A stretch of DNA of 64,000 nt, taken from NCBI GenBank assembly GCA_021234155.1, contig JAJEKV010000008.1, forward strand, positions 4,014,085-4,078,084, written 5' to 3'. Position numbers and translations under genes: made by a program. Below are positions 24,746 to 36,492 of this stretch, piece by piece. The first letter of the stretch is position 1. Each line of letters opens with the position of its first letter. This DNA is from Isoetes taiwanensis. Lineage: Eukaryota > Streptophyta > Lycopodiopsida > Isoetales > Isoetaceae. Under the pieces are notes generated by a model. That model saw only the letters and a list, made by a program, of their open reading frames with translations, did not search any database and was not told where the DNA came from.

Positions 24746-25473
24746 TGTGACGGCCCCAGCTCCTATACGATGCCCCAATCGTATACAAACTTGAAATCAT
24801 CCCTCAAACCAGCATCTACTCGCTGACATGAGGCCGTCCACCTAACATCGGGCTCTTGCTGGTGGCCAAGAACCCGACGGGGAAGAATGGACGTGTCATT
24901 CATCCCGTCTCCCTCGAGATCGATCTAGCTGCGGAAGCGTAAACACACATGAGCACATGACATCAATCAACAATACATAGCCACCTCGAAGGGTGGTCCA
25001 CCATATCACAGTAGCTGCAACAATACATTCGTACATCAACATAACATGGGGAAATCCTACCCAGGCTCAGACTCTTGAGGAAAGGCCCGGCGGCTTGGGT
25101 CTCCTGGATAACAATCTGCATTGCGAAATTCATGGCAAATGGCCTCTCGTGCATACTTTGCGATAAATTGAAAAGTATTGGAGCGGCCAGTAGCTTGGGG
25201 GGGTTAAGTAGCCAAAGGGGCTACCTCTTTGGGTTGCATCTCCCGACTCCCGATGAAGGCGGGAGGAGATCACTCCCCTCCGAAGGTTCATGCCAATCAC
25301 AAGCGAGCTAGAGCCCTTTGCTTTCATATCGACTTGAACCCCTAGAAGATGGCGCATCACCCAAGAGGTGTCGAGCCCATACAGGGCCTCACGCAGTGCT
25401 GGGGTATTAGGCCTAGCCCACAATGTTCCCGTGCCGTCGCTCACATGCGGAGGGATCAACTATGATCGGACAA
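24746..25473 (-). repeat. 3' LTR of the minus-strand chromovirus, distal half
   Basis: On the minus strand this segment ends GGGGCCGTCACA, the mirror of the TGTGAC start at 35824, so it is the terminal half of the LTR. It shares an ordered block with the plus-strand LTR at 60800-60890 (ACCCTTCGAGGT followed by TTTACGCTTCCGC versus TTTATGCTTCCGC). It is separated from its other half by the 9.55-kb transposon. Confidence 0.8.
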
Positions 25474-25494
25474 GGGTAGAAGCATGAAAGGGTG
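25474..25494 (+). repeat. Left terminal inverted repeat of the Ulp1 transposon
   Basis: Identical over 21 bp to the reverse complement of 35008-35028. Weaker AT-rich similarity (TTTACATTTGGCAAAATG versus TTCTTGCAAATTGATG) continues inward. Confidence 0.9.
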
Positions 25495-25845
25495 GGCAAA
25501 AAAGGGACACTTTTATACATTTACATTTGGCAAAATGTAAACAAATTCCCCTGAGGTCTCATTTATTAGGGGTACCTAATTTTCAAGCGGGTTGGGAAAC
25601 TTTAATGCACTAATTTTCAAAAATTAAAAAAAAAAAAAAAAGACCTCCTTCGATTCTTTGATCCAGCCCATTCCCAACCCTAGCTTTGCTCCATAGCCGA
25701 CTTTTGCAAAGGTCGATCATGGACCCTAAGCCCCGATACTCTCCCATTATCATCTAGACCGAGCTAGGGTTTAGGCTGCGAGGAGGGTGTGATTTTGTGC
25801 ATTCATCAGTGATTGATCAAGCCCTATTAGTAGCAGCAAGAAGCA

Positions 25846-28800
25846 ATGAAGCAGCAAGGTCGGATCAGTCCCAGGAAGTCGCCAAGAACCAAGGGTTTGA
25901 AGCCCATGGCAACCCCAGAGCCTAAGCCATCGAAACGTGCCGAGGAAACTAAAGACAACAACCGGAAAATCTTCATTGCAGCCGGAGTTGCTCAAGGTTA
26001 ACATTAGGCGACTTAGGACCTACAATTTTGATTCGGTTTTCAGTGCATTTGCAAGTGGTTAAGTGATGTTTGGGGCTCTGAACCACCAGCTGTTAGGGGT
26101 TACCAAGATGCCAGGATCCAAGGGGTTTGGATGGCAGATTTTCTTAAGAAATATGAGCATGTATTCGGCAAGACGGAGATCAATAACCATCACATTCCAT
26201 TGTACTTTGCAAGGGCCTTTGCACTTCATTACAAAGGCATAGAAATTGACTGGAATGAGGTAAAGGAGCATGCTATTTCTGCTAAAAAAGAGCAAAAGGA
26301 GTCTGATGTTACACATGCGAGGGGACCGTGAAAATCGTCCCAATGTAAAATATGCAAGGTAAATCTGCCCACAGTGTTTTAGTGCAGATGGATGGGTTGA
26401 AGAAATTGGTTGAGAGTAGAGTTGTGGATGCTACTATCTTGATTAGCGATTGAAGGAGTTGAAGGACAAGAGGAAGCTACTTGAATCCGAGATTTGCGAG
26501 GCTAGAGAGTGAGAGAAGCACATTAAGTAGGGTTGTCCAAAAAATCGATGAAAAGATAAACACTCAACTTGCCAAAATTGACACTAAAGGCAGCAGGACA
26601 GCCAATAGATTTGCAAATGGCATTGGCAAGTCACTTTGAAGAGGAAAAATCAAGTTTTATGGAGGAGATGAAAAATTTAACAAAGCCAATCGAAGACATG
26701 ACTTCTGAGTTGCAGACATTAGCCACTGCCATCCATGAAATCAGCAAGGATTTGGAGATGAATGAAATTAGTGAGAGTAGGATAAAGGACATGATATTAC
26801 ATCTTGAAACATCGGATGTAATTACCTTGCATCCCATCCCTGTTCTTGCGGCCAGATAGTAAGGCATCAAATCCTCGTGTGAAGAACACATGCTTGCTCT
26901 TGCAATGCATGCCTTGACATAGAGTATTTTGGTGTTGCCATCATGTGGACATCCCTCACCGCCTTCTTTGTCTCTCATACCGTGTCTCTACTTCGAACCA
27001 GTGTGTTTTCATTGTCTTTGGCCTCAAGAACTTCGTGCAAATATGGGAATTTCTACTCAAGGTAATTCTGTTCACTTGATTTCATTTTACAGTGTAGGAA
27101 TACTTTTTGATATGCAAGTGATTATCTTTAGATATGTATTTGTTTGGTAGAGTACTGAATCGACATTTACCTTCTACATAGACTTAAGTTTTGTTGTTCT
27201 GGAGAATGAATGTAGTTCAAGGTGCTTGGATTTGGATCTGTACATTCTTTCTGTCATTTACATTTCTTTCATGTACATGCTTTCTTGCTTCACTTAAATT
27301 TCTGTCATGTACATGCTTTCTTGCATAACTTACAGACCTGTCTCATGTAGATGCTTTCTTGCATGACATACATTTATTGACACTTTACATTCTTGATTCC
27401 TTGTTTGTTAGTTTTGATTACATTTACTTTTTGTTTTGCAGAAACAGGGAGCATCAAGAAACCTGAACCTGCTGTAACAGGTAATGTAAACATGTAGATG
27501 ATTTGTAAACATGTAGAATTTTTTTAGATCTGAGTCTAGCTAACTAGCCATTGTCATATGCAGGTGTGAAGCCATTCCTTGAAGGAAGAACCTTGCTACC
27601 TGAATTCTCAGATGTTTCGAAACCCTAAACCAACCAAGGATGATGCCATGTCCGTGGGACTCCTTCTACATCAGCATCACCTATTAAGGCATTCTCTCCA
27701 CATTTCGGGAAAGACAGAATCAGGAAAGTTTGTGGAGATGGCAATGGCCAGAATCAGTAAGTTCAAATTTAATTGAGTTGATATAAGCTTCAATATTATT
27801 TCAGGTTGCTAATTTGTAAGATGTGTGATTGCAGGTGGAATTAGTCTTCAAGAGGAGATCCCAAATTTGGATGCCGAGTTGGCTTCCTTGACTCAGCAAC
27901 AGGTTCCTATCAAAGGTGAGCCATTTTAAAGCTCATCAAACAGTAACATTTGTTCATGAGGTGCATATTCTCTAACTGGTTATGGCAGATGAAGATAAGA
28001 AAGCACCAGCAGCTATAGAAACGATTATCATGAAGGAGGAGGATGCTCCCCCAAATAACAAGCGGAAAACTCGAGCCAGAAAGGATGCACCAGCTAAGAG
28101 TACAGCTAAGAAAAGGTATGCACTTCATCTTAACTCACACCATTTCTTCAACTCACACCATTTCTTCAACTCACACCATTTCTTGTAGGCAAAAATCTGT
28201 TGAAGACACAACATCTCTTGAAGATTCTAAATCCGGTGAAGAATCTGATGTTGATGCAAGGTAATATTATGAAACATTTGTTTTTATGCACCTGCATGAT
28301 ACTTGACACTTCAATTTGATCCTTGTAGGAGCATGCGAGAAACTTGTGTTCTTACACGCCTTTCGTGCCTTTCAAGGATAGCCCCCCGATCCTCCCATGA
28401 AGGTGGTCGATATTGACCTTGAAGAACTCGTGCACCCGGATCAAGAATGACAAGCCGCCTCATTGAATCAGATGGCGGGTATGCACAAGGTGTTGTAGAT
28501 GTAATTTTGATTTCATCTCCTATTCTTTGTGTATTTATAATGACGTATAATTATGACCTTATCTTCTTGTAGGTACCTGCATCATAATTTGCCATCGGAG
28601 TGGAAGAACAAGATTTTCTTTTATCCATCTTTTAACTTTCACTTGTTCAAGGAAGCTACAGCAAGTAAGAAAAAAACCGAGGCCTCAAGAAACATTGTAG
28701 ATATCGTGAAACAGGGAATGAAAGGGCTGGTTATGTCAAAATGCCAGTATGTTCTTCTACCCGTGCTTGAGAATGAGCACTTTGTGTTGGCTATATTTGC

Positions 28801-29365
28801 CTTTGCAGAAGGGAATCCTGCAGTTCTTCGTGCACCATCGATTCATATATTGAATAGTCTGAAAGCTTTTGCGACAAATGAGAAGGCAATTAGAGGGTAT
28901 GCATTTCTATCTACTTTCTCCCATTCCTGTCTACTTAAATATTTACATTTCTACTTTTAAATGTGCATGTGCAGGCTTCATACACAGATATTGACTCAAT
29001 CAATGAGTCAAACCTCAAGCGGTGTTGATTTTATTCGCAGAAATAATGTGAAGGGGCTTGAACATCTTGAAGTACCTCAGCAGCCCGATCTGTCGAATTG
29101 CGGCTTGTATGTGATGGCCTGCATGCACAAATTTGTGAACGCAGTTGTCGGAAATAAGGAGTTGAAGGTAAGTGTCCAATTCTCTTGCAAGCTTTTAGTT
29201 AACACCATTTTTACATTTCTGTTTGCTTTAATGCACTATGCACAGGTTACAGCAGGCTGGTTTTCACACGATTATGCGCTAGGTCGGGCGAGCATGTGCG
29301 CAGAAGCCCCGCTAAACAAGCGGTGTGAAGATGGAGAAGCCATTGATGTGTCGATTGGTAGATGA
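25846..29365 (+). CDS. Transposon-borne Ulp1-like cysteine protease gene, multi-exon, partly decayed
   Basis: Candidate first exon at 25846 (basic, MKQQGRISPRKSPRTKGLKP), then ADFLKKYEHVFGKTEINN (26131-26331), a coiled-coil-prone segment (26569-26859) and small exons with clear AG/GT borders near 27834-27917, 27988-28115, 28189-28261. The protease domain is well spliced: 28573-28896, 28974-29167 and 29246-29365. It shows NEHFVLAIF (catalytic His), IHILNSLKAF where the family usually has D before SL (Asp replaced by Asn), then QQPDLSNCGLYVMAC with the oxyanion Gln and nucleophile Cys. Ulp1/C48 proteases cleave SUMO-like modifiers; domains of this kind are often captured by plant DNA transposons. 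Stops in several 5' exons (about 26330-26560 and 27630) and the Asn suggest it is no longer functional. Confidence 0.7.
27279..27361. repeat. Three copies of TCATGTACATGCTTTCTTGC
   Basis: Imperfect short tandem copies near 27279, 27306 and 27342 (the last with TAGATG), within an apparent intron of the Ulp1 gene. Confidence 0.8.
28132..28187. repeat. 18-bp tandem repeat, three copies, at an intron 3' end
   Basis: AACTCACACCATTTCTTC repeated three times just before the TTCTTGTAG acceptor at about 28188. The copies supply pyrimidine-rich sequence next to the splice site. Confidence 0.9.
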
Positions 29366-30530
29366 ATCTAACCATTTGTTTATGAGTTTTGTGGATGAAC
29401 ATCATTGTTTTCAGATTTGATCAACACTTGGTTTATGCTCGATATCATAACCACCCAGATAAAATTCTGGATATTAGTAATACCTTGAATCGCCTAATGG
29501 AATCACTCTCATAAAAATCAGACTTTGTTTTGGCCTAGTTGCCTTCAAAATTTCGGATGTACTTGGCCAGAGTGCCTCAACCAATTAATTTTGAAAAAAT
29601 GACATAAGTTGTCCCATATGGCATTATTCTAAAGCATGTATCTGGTTTCTGCCAGTGTCAATTTATCCCAAGTGTTTTGTATGTCTTTCATTTCTCCTGT
29701 TCTTAAATTATCCTCATAAAAGTTCTACCACTTATTGACAACTTAAGCTCATATTAGATGAGTGCTTCAAGATGATGAATGTGAGGTCATGATCTTACAT
29801 GACTTGATCATTTGAGATGGGTTGGATGAATGCTCCAAGATGATGAATGTGAGGTCATGATCTTACATGACTTGATCATTTGAGATGGGTTTGATGATAG
29901 TGTATGCTTGATACATCCCATTTCTTTTCCGACTCACTAAGTCCCCAACACTTGACTTACAGAGTGCGGTGACTCGGACTCGGACTATGTACCTTCACAT
30001 TCTTCTGCGGCAACCTCTCGCACTCGGACTCCAACTTTTCATGGGGTCCATGATGAGGAGGTGAAGGTACAAATTGACTTGATGGATACACTTTCATCCC
30101 CCTCGAAATGTTAGTGCAAGGTATTTCAGTTTTTTTGATAAGTGCACACTTTTTGCTTCCATCCCATGTTTGCGACTTCATGATCTTGAGCCCATGGGAT
30201 TGAGATGGACAAGTGCATTGACAATTTTGTAATCTCGACCATGTACATGAGATATAGTTGTAAATTTTGACATGTACATGAGATCTGATTGTAAATTTTG
30301 AAGTCTGACCATGTCAATATTTTGACATTGTGAACATGTACACTATTTTGACATTGTAACCACCCCTATCTAAATATATAAAATCTCTATCTCCTTCTTA
30401 TTGTCAGACACTTCATAGAACTATCAAGCCTAGCATCCAAAGCATAAATTCTGCCTGTTGTATTGTCCGAGCACAATTAGGAGGAGATGTTAATAAGTTG
30501 TATAAGTGGTCAAGATGTCAAACATTGCAC
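29366..30530. other. 3' flank of the Ulp1 gene inside the transposon
   Basis: No ORF of note. Holds the 68-bp tandem duplication listed below and AT-rich spacer. Confidence 0.6.
29757..29889. repeat. Two-copy tandem duplication, period 68 bp
   Basis: Copies starting at 29757 and 29825 (GATGAGTGCTTCAAGATG and GATGAATGCTCCAAGATG) are nearly identical through TTGAGATGGGTT. Confidence 0.92.
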
Positions 30531-30533
30531 AAA

Positions 30534-31414
30534 AGTACTAGCACTTTGTGCACAAGGTGTTAACACTTTGTGCACAAGTGTTAAATAACTTGTATAACTG
30601 GCAAGGGAAAAAAAACTCGTGTCCCCTTTTTTTATTTTTACAAGGTCAATAATGTCTTGCCAAGGTTCAAGACCTTTGTGCAACAAGTTGACATCTTGAC
30701 ACAAGTTGCACAAAGACCTTTGTCCCCCATTCTAAAGGATACAAGTTGTACTTATATTGTACAATATAAGTACTAGCACTTTGTGCACAAGGTGTTAACA
30801 CTTTGTGCACAAGTGTTAAATAACTTGTATAACTGGCAAGGGAAAAAAAACTCGTGTCCCCTTTTTTTATTTTTACAAGGTCAATAATGTCTTGCCAAGG
30901 TTCAAGACCTTTGTGCAACTTGTGTCAAGACCTTTGTCCCCCATATAAGTCCCCCATTCTAAAGGATACAATATAAGTGTCCCCCATTGTTTTGAAAGAG
31001 GCATACTGAGCTATGTCAGTATATAACAACAATATATTGTATCCTTTATAACAACAATATATATTGTGAATTTATATATTGTGAATTTCCCAACAATATT
31101 GTATTCTTATATCTTGACACAAGTTGCACAAAGGTCTTGAACCTTGGCAAGACATTATTGACCTTGTAAAAATAAAAAAAGGGGACACGAGTTTTTTTTC
31201 CCTTGCCAGTTATACAAGTTATTTAACACTTGTGCACAAAGTGTTAACACCTTTGTGCACAAAGTGCTAGTACTTTATATTGTACTATATCCTAAACAAA
31301 GTTGTCATCTTGACACAAAGTTGCACAAAGGTCTTATAAGTATTCCCATTCTAAAGGATACAATATAAGTGTCCCCCATTGTTTTGAAAGAGGCATACTG
31401 AGCTATGTCAGTAT
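30534..31414. repeat. Direct and inverted repeat cluster (large palindrome)
   Basis: A 150-bp block starting AGTACTAGCACTTTGTGCAC occurs at 30534-30683 and 30769-30919 in direct orientation, and again at 31121-31273 inverted. A second 70-bp block (CATTCTAAAGGATAC...GAGCTATGTCAGTATA) occurs at about 30954-31023 and 31345-31414. The copy at 30769 and the inverted copy at 31121 could pair as a 150-bp stem with a 200-bp AT-rich loop. It lies between the convergent 3' ends of the two transposon genes. Confidence 0.92.
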
Positions 31415-31620
31415 AAATTGTACTGTAAGCACAGATCAAACAAGCAAATTCAAAACCACAACACTAGGCACTTCCAAAATGGCTCTTACCATATATACAC
31501 TCACGAAATTTGAACCATTAACCTAAGGTAGCCATTAACCTTGAGTTTTCAAGTACAAGTACAAGTGTCTCAAGTACATGTACAAGTGTCTTGAACCTAC
31601 CTGCTGCCAATGTATTCACT

Positions 31621-34620
31621 TTAATATTGAAAACAAGTGATCGAATTGTTCTGGCGGCCAAACACATGACAATAATTATGTAGTCCGATGTAAAAAAGGT
31701 AAACCCGATACAAGAACGAGAAATTCACAAGACATCTACAATCTCGGTGATTTCCTAATAGCATCTCGTGCCAATCTTGAGACAGTTCATATGCATAAGC
31801 AACACCTTTTATCTTGTGCTTGATCGGCTCCAATGCGGCGAAACCCCTATTACGCACTTCGGGAGGGACAAAACCACCTTCTCTTTTAGTAACTTTGATT
31901 CGATGGCGACTAGGGATCACCAAGTAGTTGCCTGTAATAACCTCATCACCTCTGAAAAATAAGTTTCCATAGTCATCCATGGTATCTACCTCGAGTACAT
32001 GTTTTACTTCGGTGCATTGAAGGATATAATAAGGGACCCCCTCATGATTGTCTGGAGCTGTGAAGCATCCAAAATAATCACCAACCTGCAGCGTCTCGTC
32101 AATATTATCCTCGTCATTTGCCCATAAATCCTCAACCTCATCAACATCTCCAGGATTGATCTTACTAATTGGCTCTAGTTTTCGCAACTCCCACCTACCA
32201 CAATGGTCAGCATTCTCACAAGCAGGCCAATTAAAATTGATGCATGCTTTGCAAAAACATGAAAGAGGTCTGCACAATAATTTTGTAGCATCGTTTGAGT
32301 CTATTGAAGACACACAATGAAGTGATTGCACGCTTTTTAATGAAGTACATCATGTGCTTGGGACCGATCAATGTCGGGCCACCTCCCGTAATACCCTCTC
32401 CACATCTGATTTTTTTCTCTCCCTCAATACTTGACACGCAGTTGCTGCATCTTTTACTATCTTCCCATCCTTTTTCCTTTGTTCTGCTTCAAGCCACAAT
32501 TTAGAGATTGCCCCTTCCCCATCGTGTGTTCCCTTCCCATGTCCTGAACCAAAGAAATTCCACTGCATTCTTATCTTATGTTGAACATGGTATCTTGTCA
32601 CATGATAGAATGCTCTTCTAGATTTAAACCGGGCTGCACAACCATCGGACCAAACCAAATGGTATTTCAAATGGCCACCACCATTCTCTTTGCAACCATT
32701 TGAGGTGCATCTTGAATGCATCTTGTGCGAAGTGGGTATCATGAGTTTTGTCGCCTGAAATAAATGAGTGCACACATTTTCTCAATCCGCCATTTACCTT
32801 GAACATGGTGATATGAACCGAATACTAATTTGTTCATTGTACCAATCTTGAGCTTGAATCTCGTTGAATGGCTTCAAAGTATAATTTTCGTAAAAAATCA
32901 ACAACCGATAGCAATCAATCGTCGCGAAGTGTTCGTGATGCATTCTTTGAACCGCTTGCTTTGCCAATGTGCCACAAAATTGTGATATATAAACTTAGAC
33001 ATATGGTCAACATGTCATCCAACATCTCCTTTGCCTTTGCCCTTCTTGTCAACTAACTTTAGCCTTCGGGAAGTTCCCTTCTTTGAAGGTTCATTAACAT
33101 AGTTATAGACTTGCCAATCGACCGAATCCTCGATGCTTCCATCCTTCTCTCTGGGACACAACTCAATTAACTGTTTCCCACAACTGTCACATTTTGTTTC
33201 CATGCAGGCTAGCTTGTGCCACTCCTCATCGGGTAAGCCCTCGGGCATACCATGGCTCTCCAAAGCGTGCTCACATTATCATAATTCTGCTTCTTAGCTT
33301 GGCAAATCCCCAATTAACTTCAAGCACACACATTGCAATTGCAAGTACAATTCTCGTGGAATTTTGACCTCATCATATTGAAAGCCTTCTTATATAAATC
33401 ATGCGCTCATGCTTCACACAACGGTATATTCCTCTCCTTTAGCTTTCGTATGCAAGGAGGTTTTAAGTATTCGAATTGCCTGATGCCAATATTGACTTTT
33501 GGATGCTGATCAACAAATATTTGGTATAATTCAGCCTGCAAAAGTACACTGTCAGAATCTTACAAAATATTAGAATGTACATTCTATATGTTTTTAATGT
33601 ATCTTCCACATTCTTACATCTAAGTACTTTCTTCCTCAAAACCCCACATCCTTACATAATAGCTACTTTATGAAAAGCATTCACATTTTTTCCTGACATC
33701 TACTACATTCCTACAGTAGTTTCCTTCAGTTTTATTTTCTTACATCTATAGCACATATCTACAGTTAGCTTAAGTATACCTTCAAGTTGGATTCAATGTA
33801 AAGCATGTCAATATAACTTCTACAAGAAAAACTGAATAACAATTCTTGATGCATGATGTGGAACATGCTCGTACAGAAAAGACTACTGTCACCTGCAAAA
33901 AATGTAGAAAACATCTACATACATTCCTAGCTAAAGTACATTTGATGTTCGGGATCGAAAAATTCAAAAAACTATGTGACTCCTCCATGACCCTAAAATA
34001 CTAGCATGTACATGTGTAATGTCGATGTACTGAATTGGTTCAGTCCTCTTCTTCATGACATCTCTTACCTTTGGTGATACTTTTGTATTATCTAACCGTA
34101 ACCCGAACAACTCGTCCTTCATAGCCCGATCTATGGCATTTTTTCTTGGCTTTAGATCCGCTAATGCCCACAGATTTGCTCCACACGAAGGACATTCTTT
34201 TCCTCCTTTCTCGCTGCTAGCTTCATATTTCTAGGATGCAATTTGAGGATTTTGGTCGCCGATGTGGTCCTGTGTAATACTCCTTCCTTTCCAACTACCA
34301 TGGAAAGAACACTGTGTTTGGCAGCAAGCTTGTCATTGCTATTAGCACGTTTCACTTCTTGGAGGCCATCCTTAAGGTTTTCAAATAAATCTCTTTTCAC
34401 AATAGCCTCTTTAGGCCTTCCAACAACAGGGCCAAATAAAAAGTCCAATCTACTATCCTGGAGCAATTTTCCAGCAAAAGTTTTTTTCTGTTTTGGATTC
34501 AATGTAGAAACTTGTTTTAGTATGTGATTCACGGAATCATTCACCCTTCTTCTAATCTGTTTTGTCCCATATCCGGCCTCTCTCTTGCATCTTTTTGATG
34601 AAGATTGGTTGTCCCTTTAA
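31621..34620 (-). CDS. Transposase-like gene of the 9.55-kb transposon, multi-exon, decayed
   Basis: Minus-strand pieces in order: about 34620-34161 (REAGYGTKQIRRRVNDSVNH; KLLQDSRLDFLFGPVVGRPK), about 34140-34068 ending at an AAG|GTAAGA donor (AMKDELFGLRLDNTKVSPK), 33540-33280 after a TTTTGCAG acceptor (AELYQIFVDQHPKVNIGIRQ; CTCNCNVC), 33263-33100 (CDSCGKQL; WQVYNYVNEPSK), 32800-32368 (YHLVWSDGCAARFKSRRAFY; FFGSGHGKGTHDGEGAISKL) and 32331-31621 (LSCFCKACINFNWPACENAD). The WSDG...FKSR and HGKG.xDGxGG-like motifs recur in a widespread eukaryotic family of transposase-like proteins; the conserved Asp residues could belong to a DDE-type active site. Several stops and frame changes are present, so this copy is probably dead. 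Confidence 0.6.
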
Positions 34621-35007
34621 GAAATGCATGTAGAGTCCTCCTCAATAGCAAAATTTAAATCGATGGTAAGTCCTCCTCAAGAACAAGATCTAATGAATTT
34701 TGTTGCTGGTGAATTTGATTCTGCCATAGCTTCATACATTCCAAGATCGATCAAACAGGCATAGAAATGGGGATCCTATTCTTGGTTCCAATGAGAAAGG
34801 GGTTTCAATCCGGTAGCTTCAATCCTGTGGAGGGAGTTCAAAACTCAAAACGTGCCCCCAAATTCGTGGGTTGCCAAAAATAATTGCAAAGAATCTCACG
34901 TGGACCACAAGCATTAATGATAGGCAGCCCATGTAAAATTCAAATTTTACCTTAAATTCACTTTAAGCTAGTGTATTTTTTTACATCAATTTGCAAGAAA
35001 TACAAGA

Positions 35008-35028
35008 CACCCTTTCATGCTTCTACCC
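35008..35028 (-). repeat. Right terminal inverted repeat of the Ulp1 transposon
   Basis: Partner of 25474-25494; followed by the ACAA target duplication at 35029-35032. Confidence 0.9.
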
Positions 35029-35824
35029 ACAAGCCCTTCCTTGTCAGCCGGTCTAGCTCCGCCACCCACAGCCAGGCGGGCTCTTATGCACAGGCCGCAT
35101 TAATTGGGAATTAATGGGCTAAAACTAGGATCATACAACTACTTGGGCTCTGGGTCTCTACCCCCCTTCCCAATACACAAGAGTGGCGCATAGAATGTCA
35201 AAACATCATCACAACAGAACTGAAAATAATAGAATACATCTATTCTAATCTACCTAATCATACATGGTTAGGTTCCTTTGTTAGTGTCTATTATTCTTAG
35301 GCTGAAGGGGTCGCCTATAGCTAAGAATGAATACGAATCCTATAGAATGAGCTGAAAACTCGGATCTAACTATCAGATCAACCACTAACCCGCTTCTTGG
35401 CTGGCTCCCACTCCCCTGAAAGCGTCCATGCTGCTGGTTCTTGAGACTGCTGGTCTTGGATCGAGCTGCAACCTAGGAATTCCGGTTCCTCTACTACTAT
35501 TCAGGCGAAAGGGCGTCCAATGCTGCTCCAATCCGACCTATAGGGGCTGGAAACCGAAAGGGTTTCCCTTTTAGGGTTTATGTCCCTTTATCCCCACGAA
35601 TTTAGGGCTGGTCCCTTTTGGTCAATGGGCCATTGCCACATGGCAAAAAGATATTATATTCACATGTGGCCTTAACATGTGCAATATAATGGTTCACAGG
35701 GTCGTACCCTAGGGTACTACCCCTTTATGGTCGCTGTGTACATGTCGTCTGAGTCGACATGTACTAGTGACGTGTCAGTATAATATATGTATTCATACCG
35801 TATATTATTCTGGAACGTCACATT
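35029..35824 (-). repeat. 3' LTR of the minus-strand chromovirus, proximal half
   Basis: Starts TGTGACGTTCC on the minus strand directly after the purine tract GGTGGGGAGAA. It shares words with the 59405-61042 LTR, such as TATGTATGATTAGGT and GTATTGGGAAGGGGG followed by TAGAGACC. It stops at the transposon edge. The two halves together give an LTR of about 1.52 kb, comparable to the 1.64-kb LTR at 59405. Confidence 0.85.
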
Positions 35825-36492
35825 CTCCCCACCTTGGATTGATGTTGTCCGCAGCATCACGAGTCTCCCCACCTTGGAAAAAGACCTGCACAAAGAATCT
35901 TGGATTGTACATGTAATTAACACAATTATTATAAGATAATACTTAAAAGTTATAATTGCAATGTTTACAATCACCACGTGGTAAGGCATTTAATTTATGC
36001 CCTTCAACATCAATTATAGTATCAAGATTAATCATGATAAAATTGTTCTTAAGGTTCTCGTCCCTTTGTAGCATTTATTCACTACATATGCTACAAGTTC
36101 TTGTAGTGCAACCTCCCGCCGGTTCGTCGTTCTATTGGCCTGCAGGTTCAACACTACATTAGTACATGATTACTTATTATAAGGGTTGGTTGTTAGGGAA
36201 CCACCCATTAACACAATTACATGAATGCAAGGCATATCTCCTGGCATAGGAAGATTATGCTTCTCCCATCATGGCCGTGGAGACAGTGCCCTATCGTGCC
36301 TAGGATGACACTCATGCCTACACCTTTAGTTGCTTTTTGCGTGAAGGTTGGTGTCCTCCCCGTAATTAGGCGTGAAGGATCCTTCCCGTGATAAGCATTG
36401 ACTAGAGGTGCTTCCCTATCATGCATCTGAATGACCTCTTTTCTCTCAAAGGCGACTAGTTCCATGGCATCGGAGTAGACTCCTATGTTACC
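35825..36492 (-). other. Chromovirus 3' untranslated region with duplicated purine tract
   Basis: Between the chromodomain stop and the LTR. The word TCCAAGGTGGGGAGA occurs twice on the minus strand (35826-35839 and about 35866-35880), the inner one directly abutting the LTR as the polypurine tract. No other coding signal. Confidence 0.65.

Larger units (their letters stand above)
25474..35028. mobile_element. 9.55-kb DNA transposon with Ulp1 and transposase-like genes
   Basis: Perfect 21-bp terminal inverted repeats (GGGTAGAAGCATG...) at 25474-25494 and 35008-35028, flanked by ACAA on both sides (25470-25473 and 35029-35032). Outside, sequence belongs to the two halves of one LTR, so the boundaries are supported independently by the interrupted host. 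Inside: a multi-exon Ulp1-like gene on the plus strand, a multi-exon transposase-like gene on the minus strand, and a palindromic repeat cluster between their 3' ends. A 4-bp duplication does not fit MULE (9 bp), hAT (8 bp) or CACTA (3 bp). The Sola superfamily has 4-bp duplications, so Sola is a candidate, but this rests on the duplication length alone. Confidence 0.75.

Noticed and set aside
25470..25482. 9-bp MULE-type target duplication at the 9.55-kb transposon
   Set aside because: Only ACAA matches when the flanks are compared at the repeat edges; longer windows do not match.
27982..28264. CRISPR-like spaced repeat at the 18-bp repeats
   Set aside because: Copies are contiguous without spacers and lie at an intron end in a plant genome.
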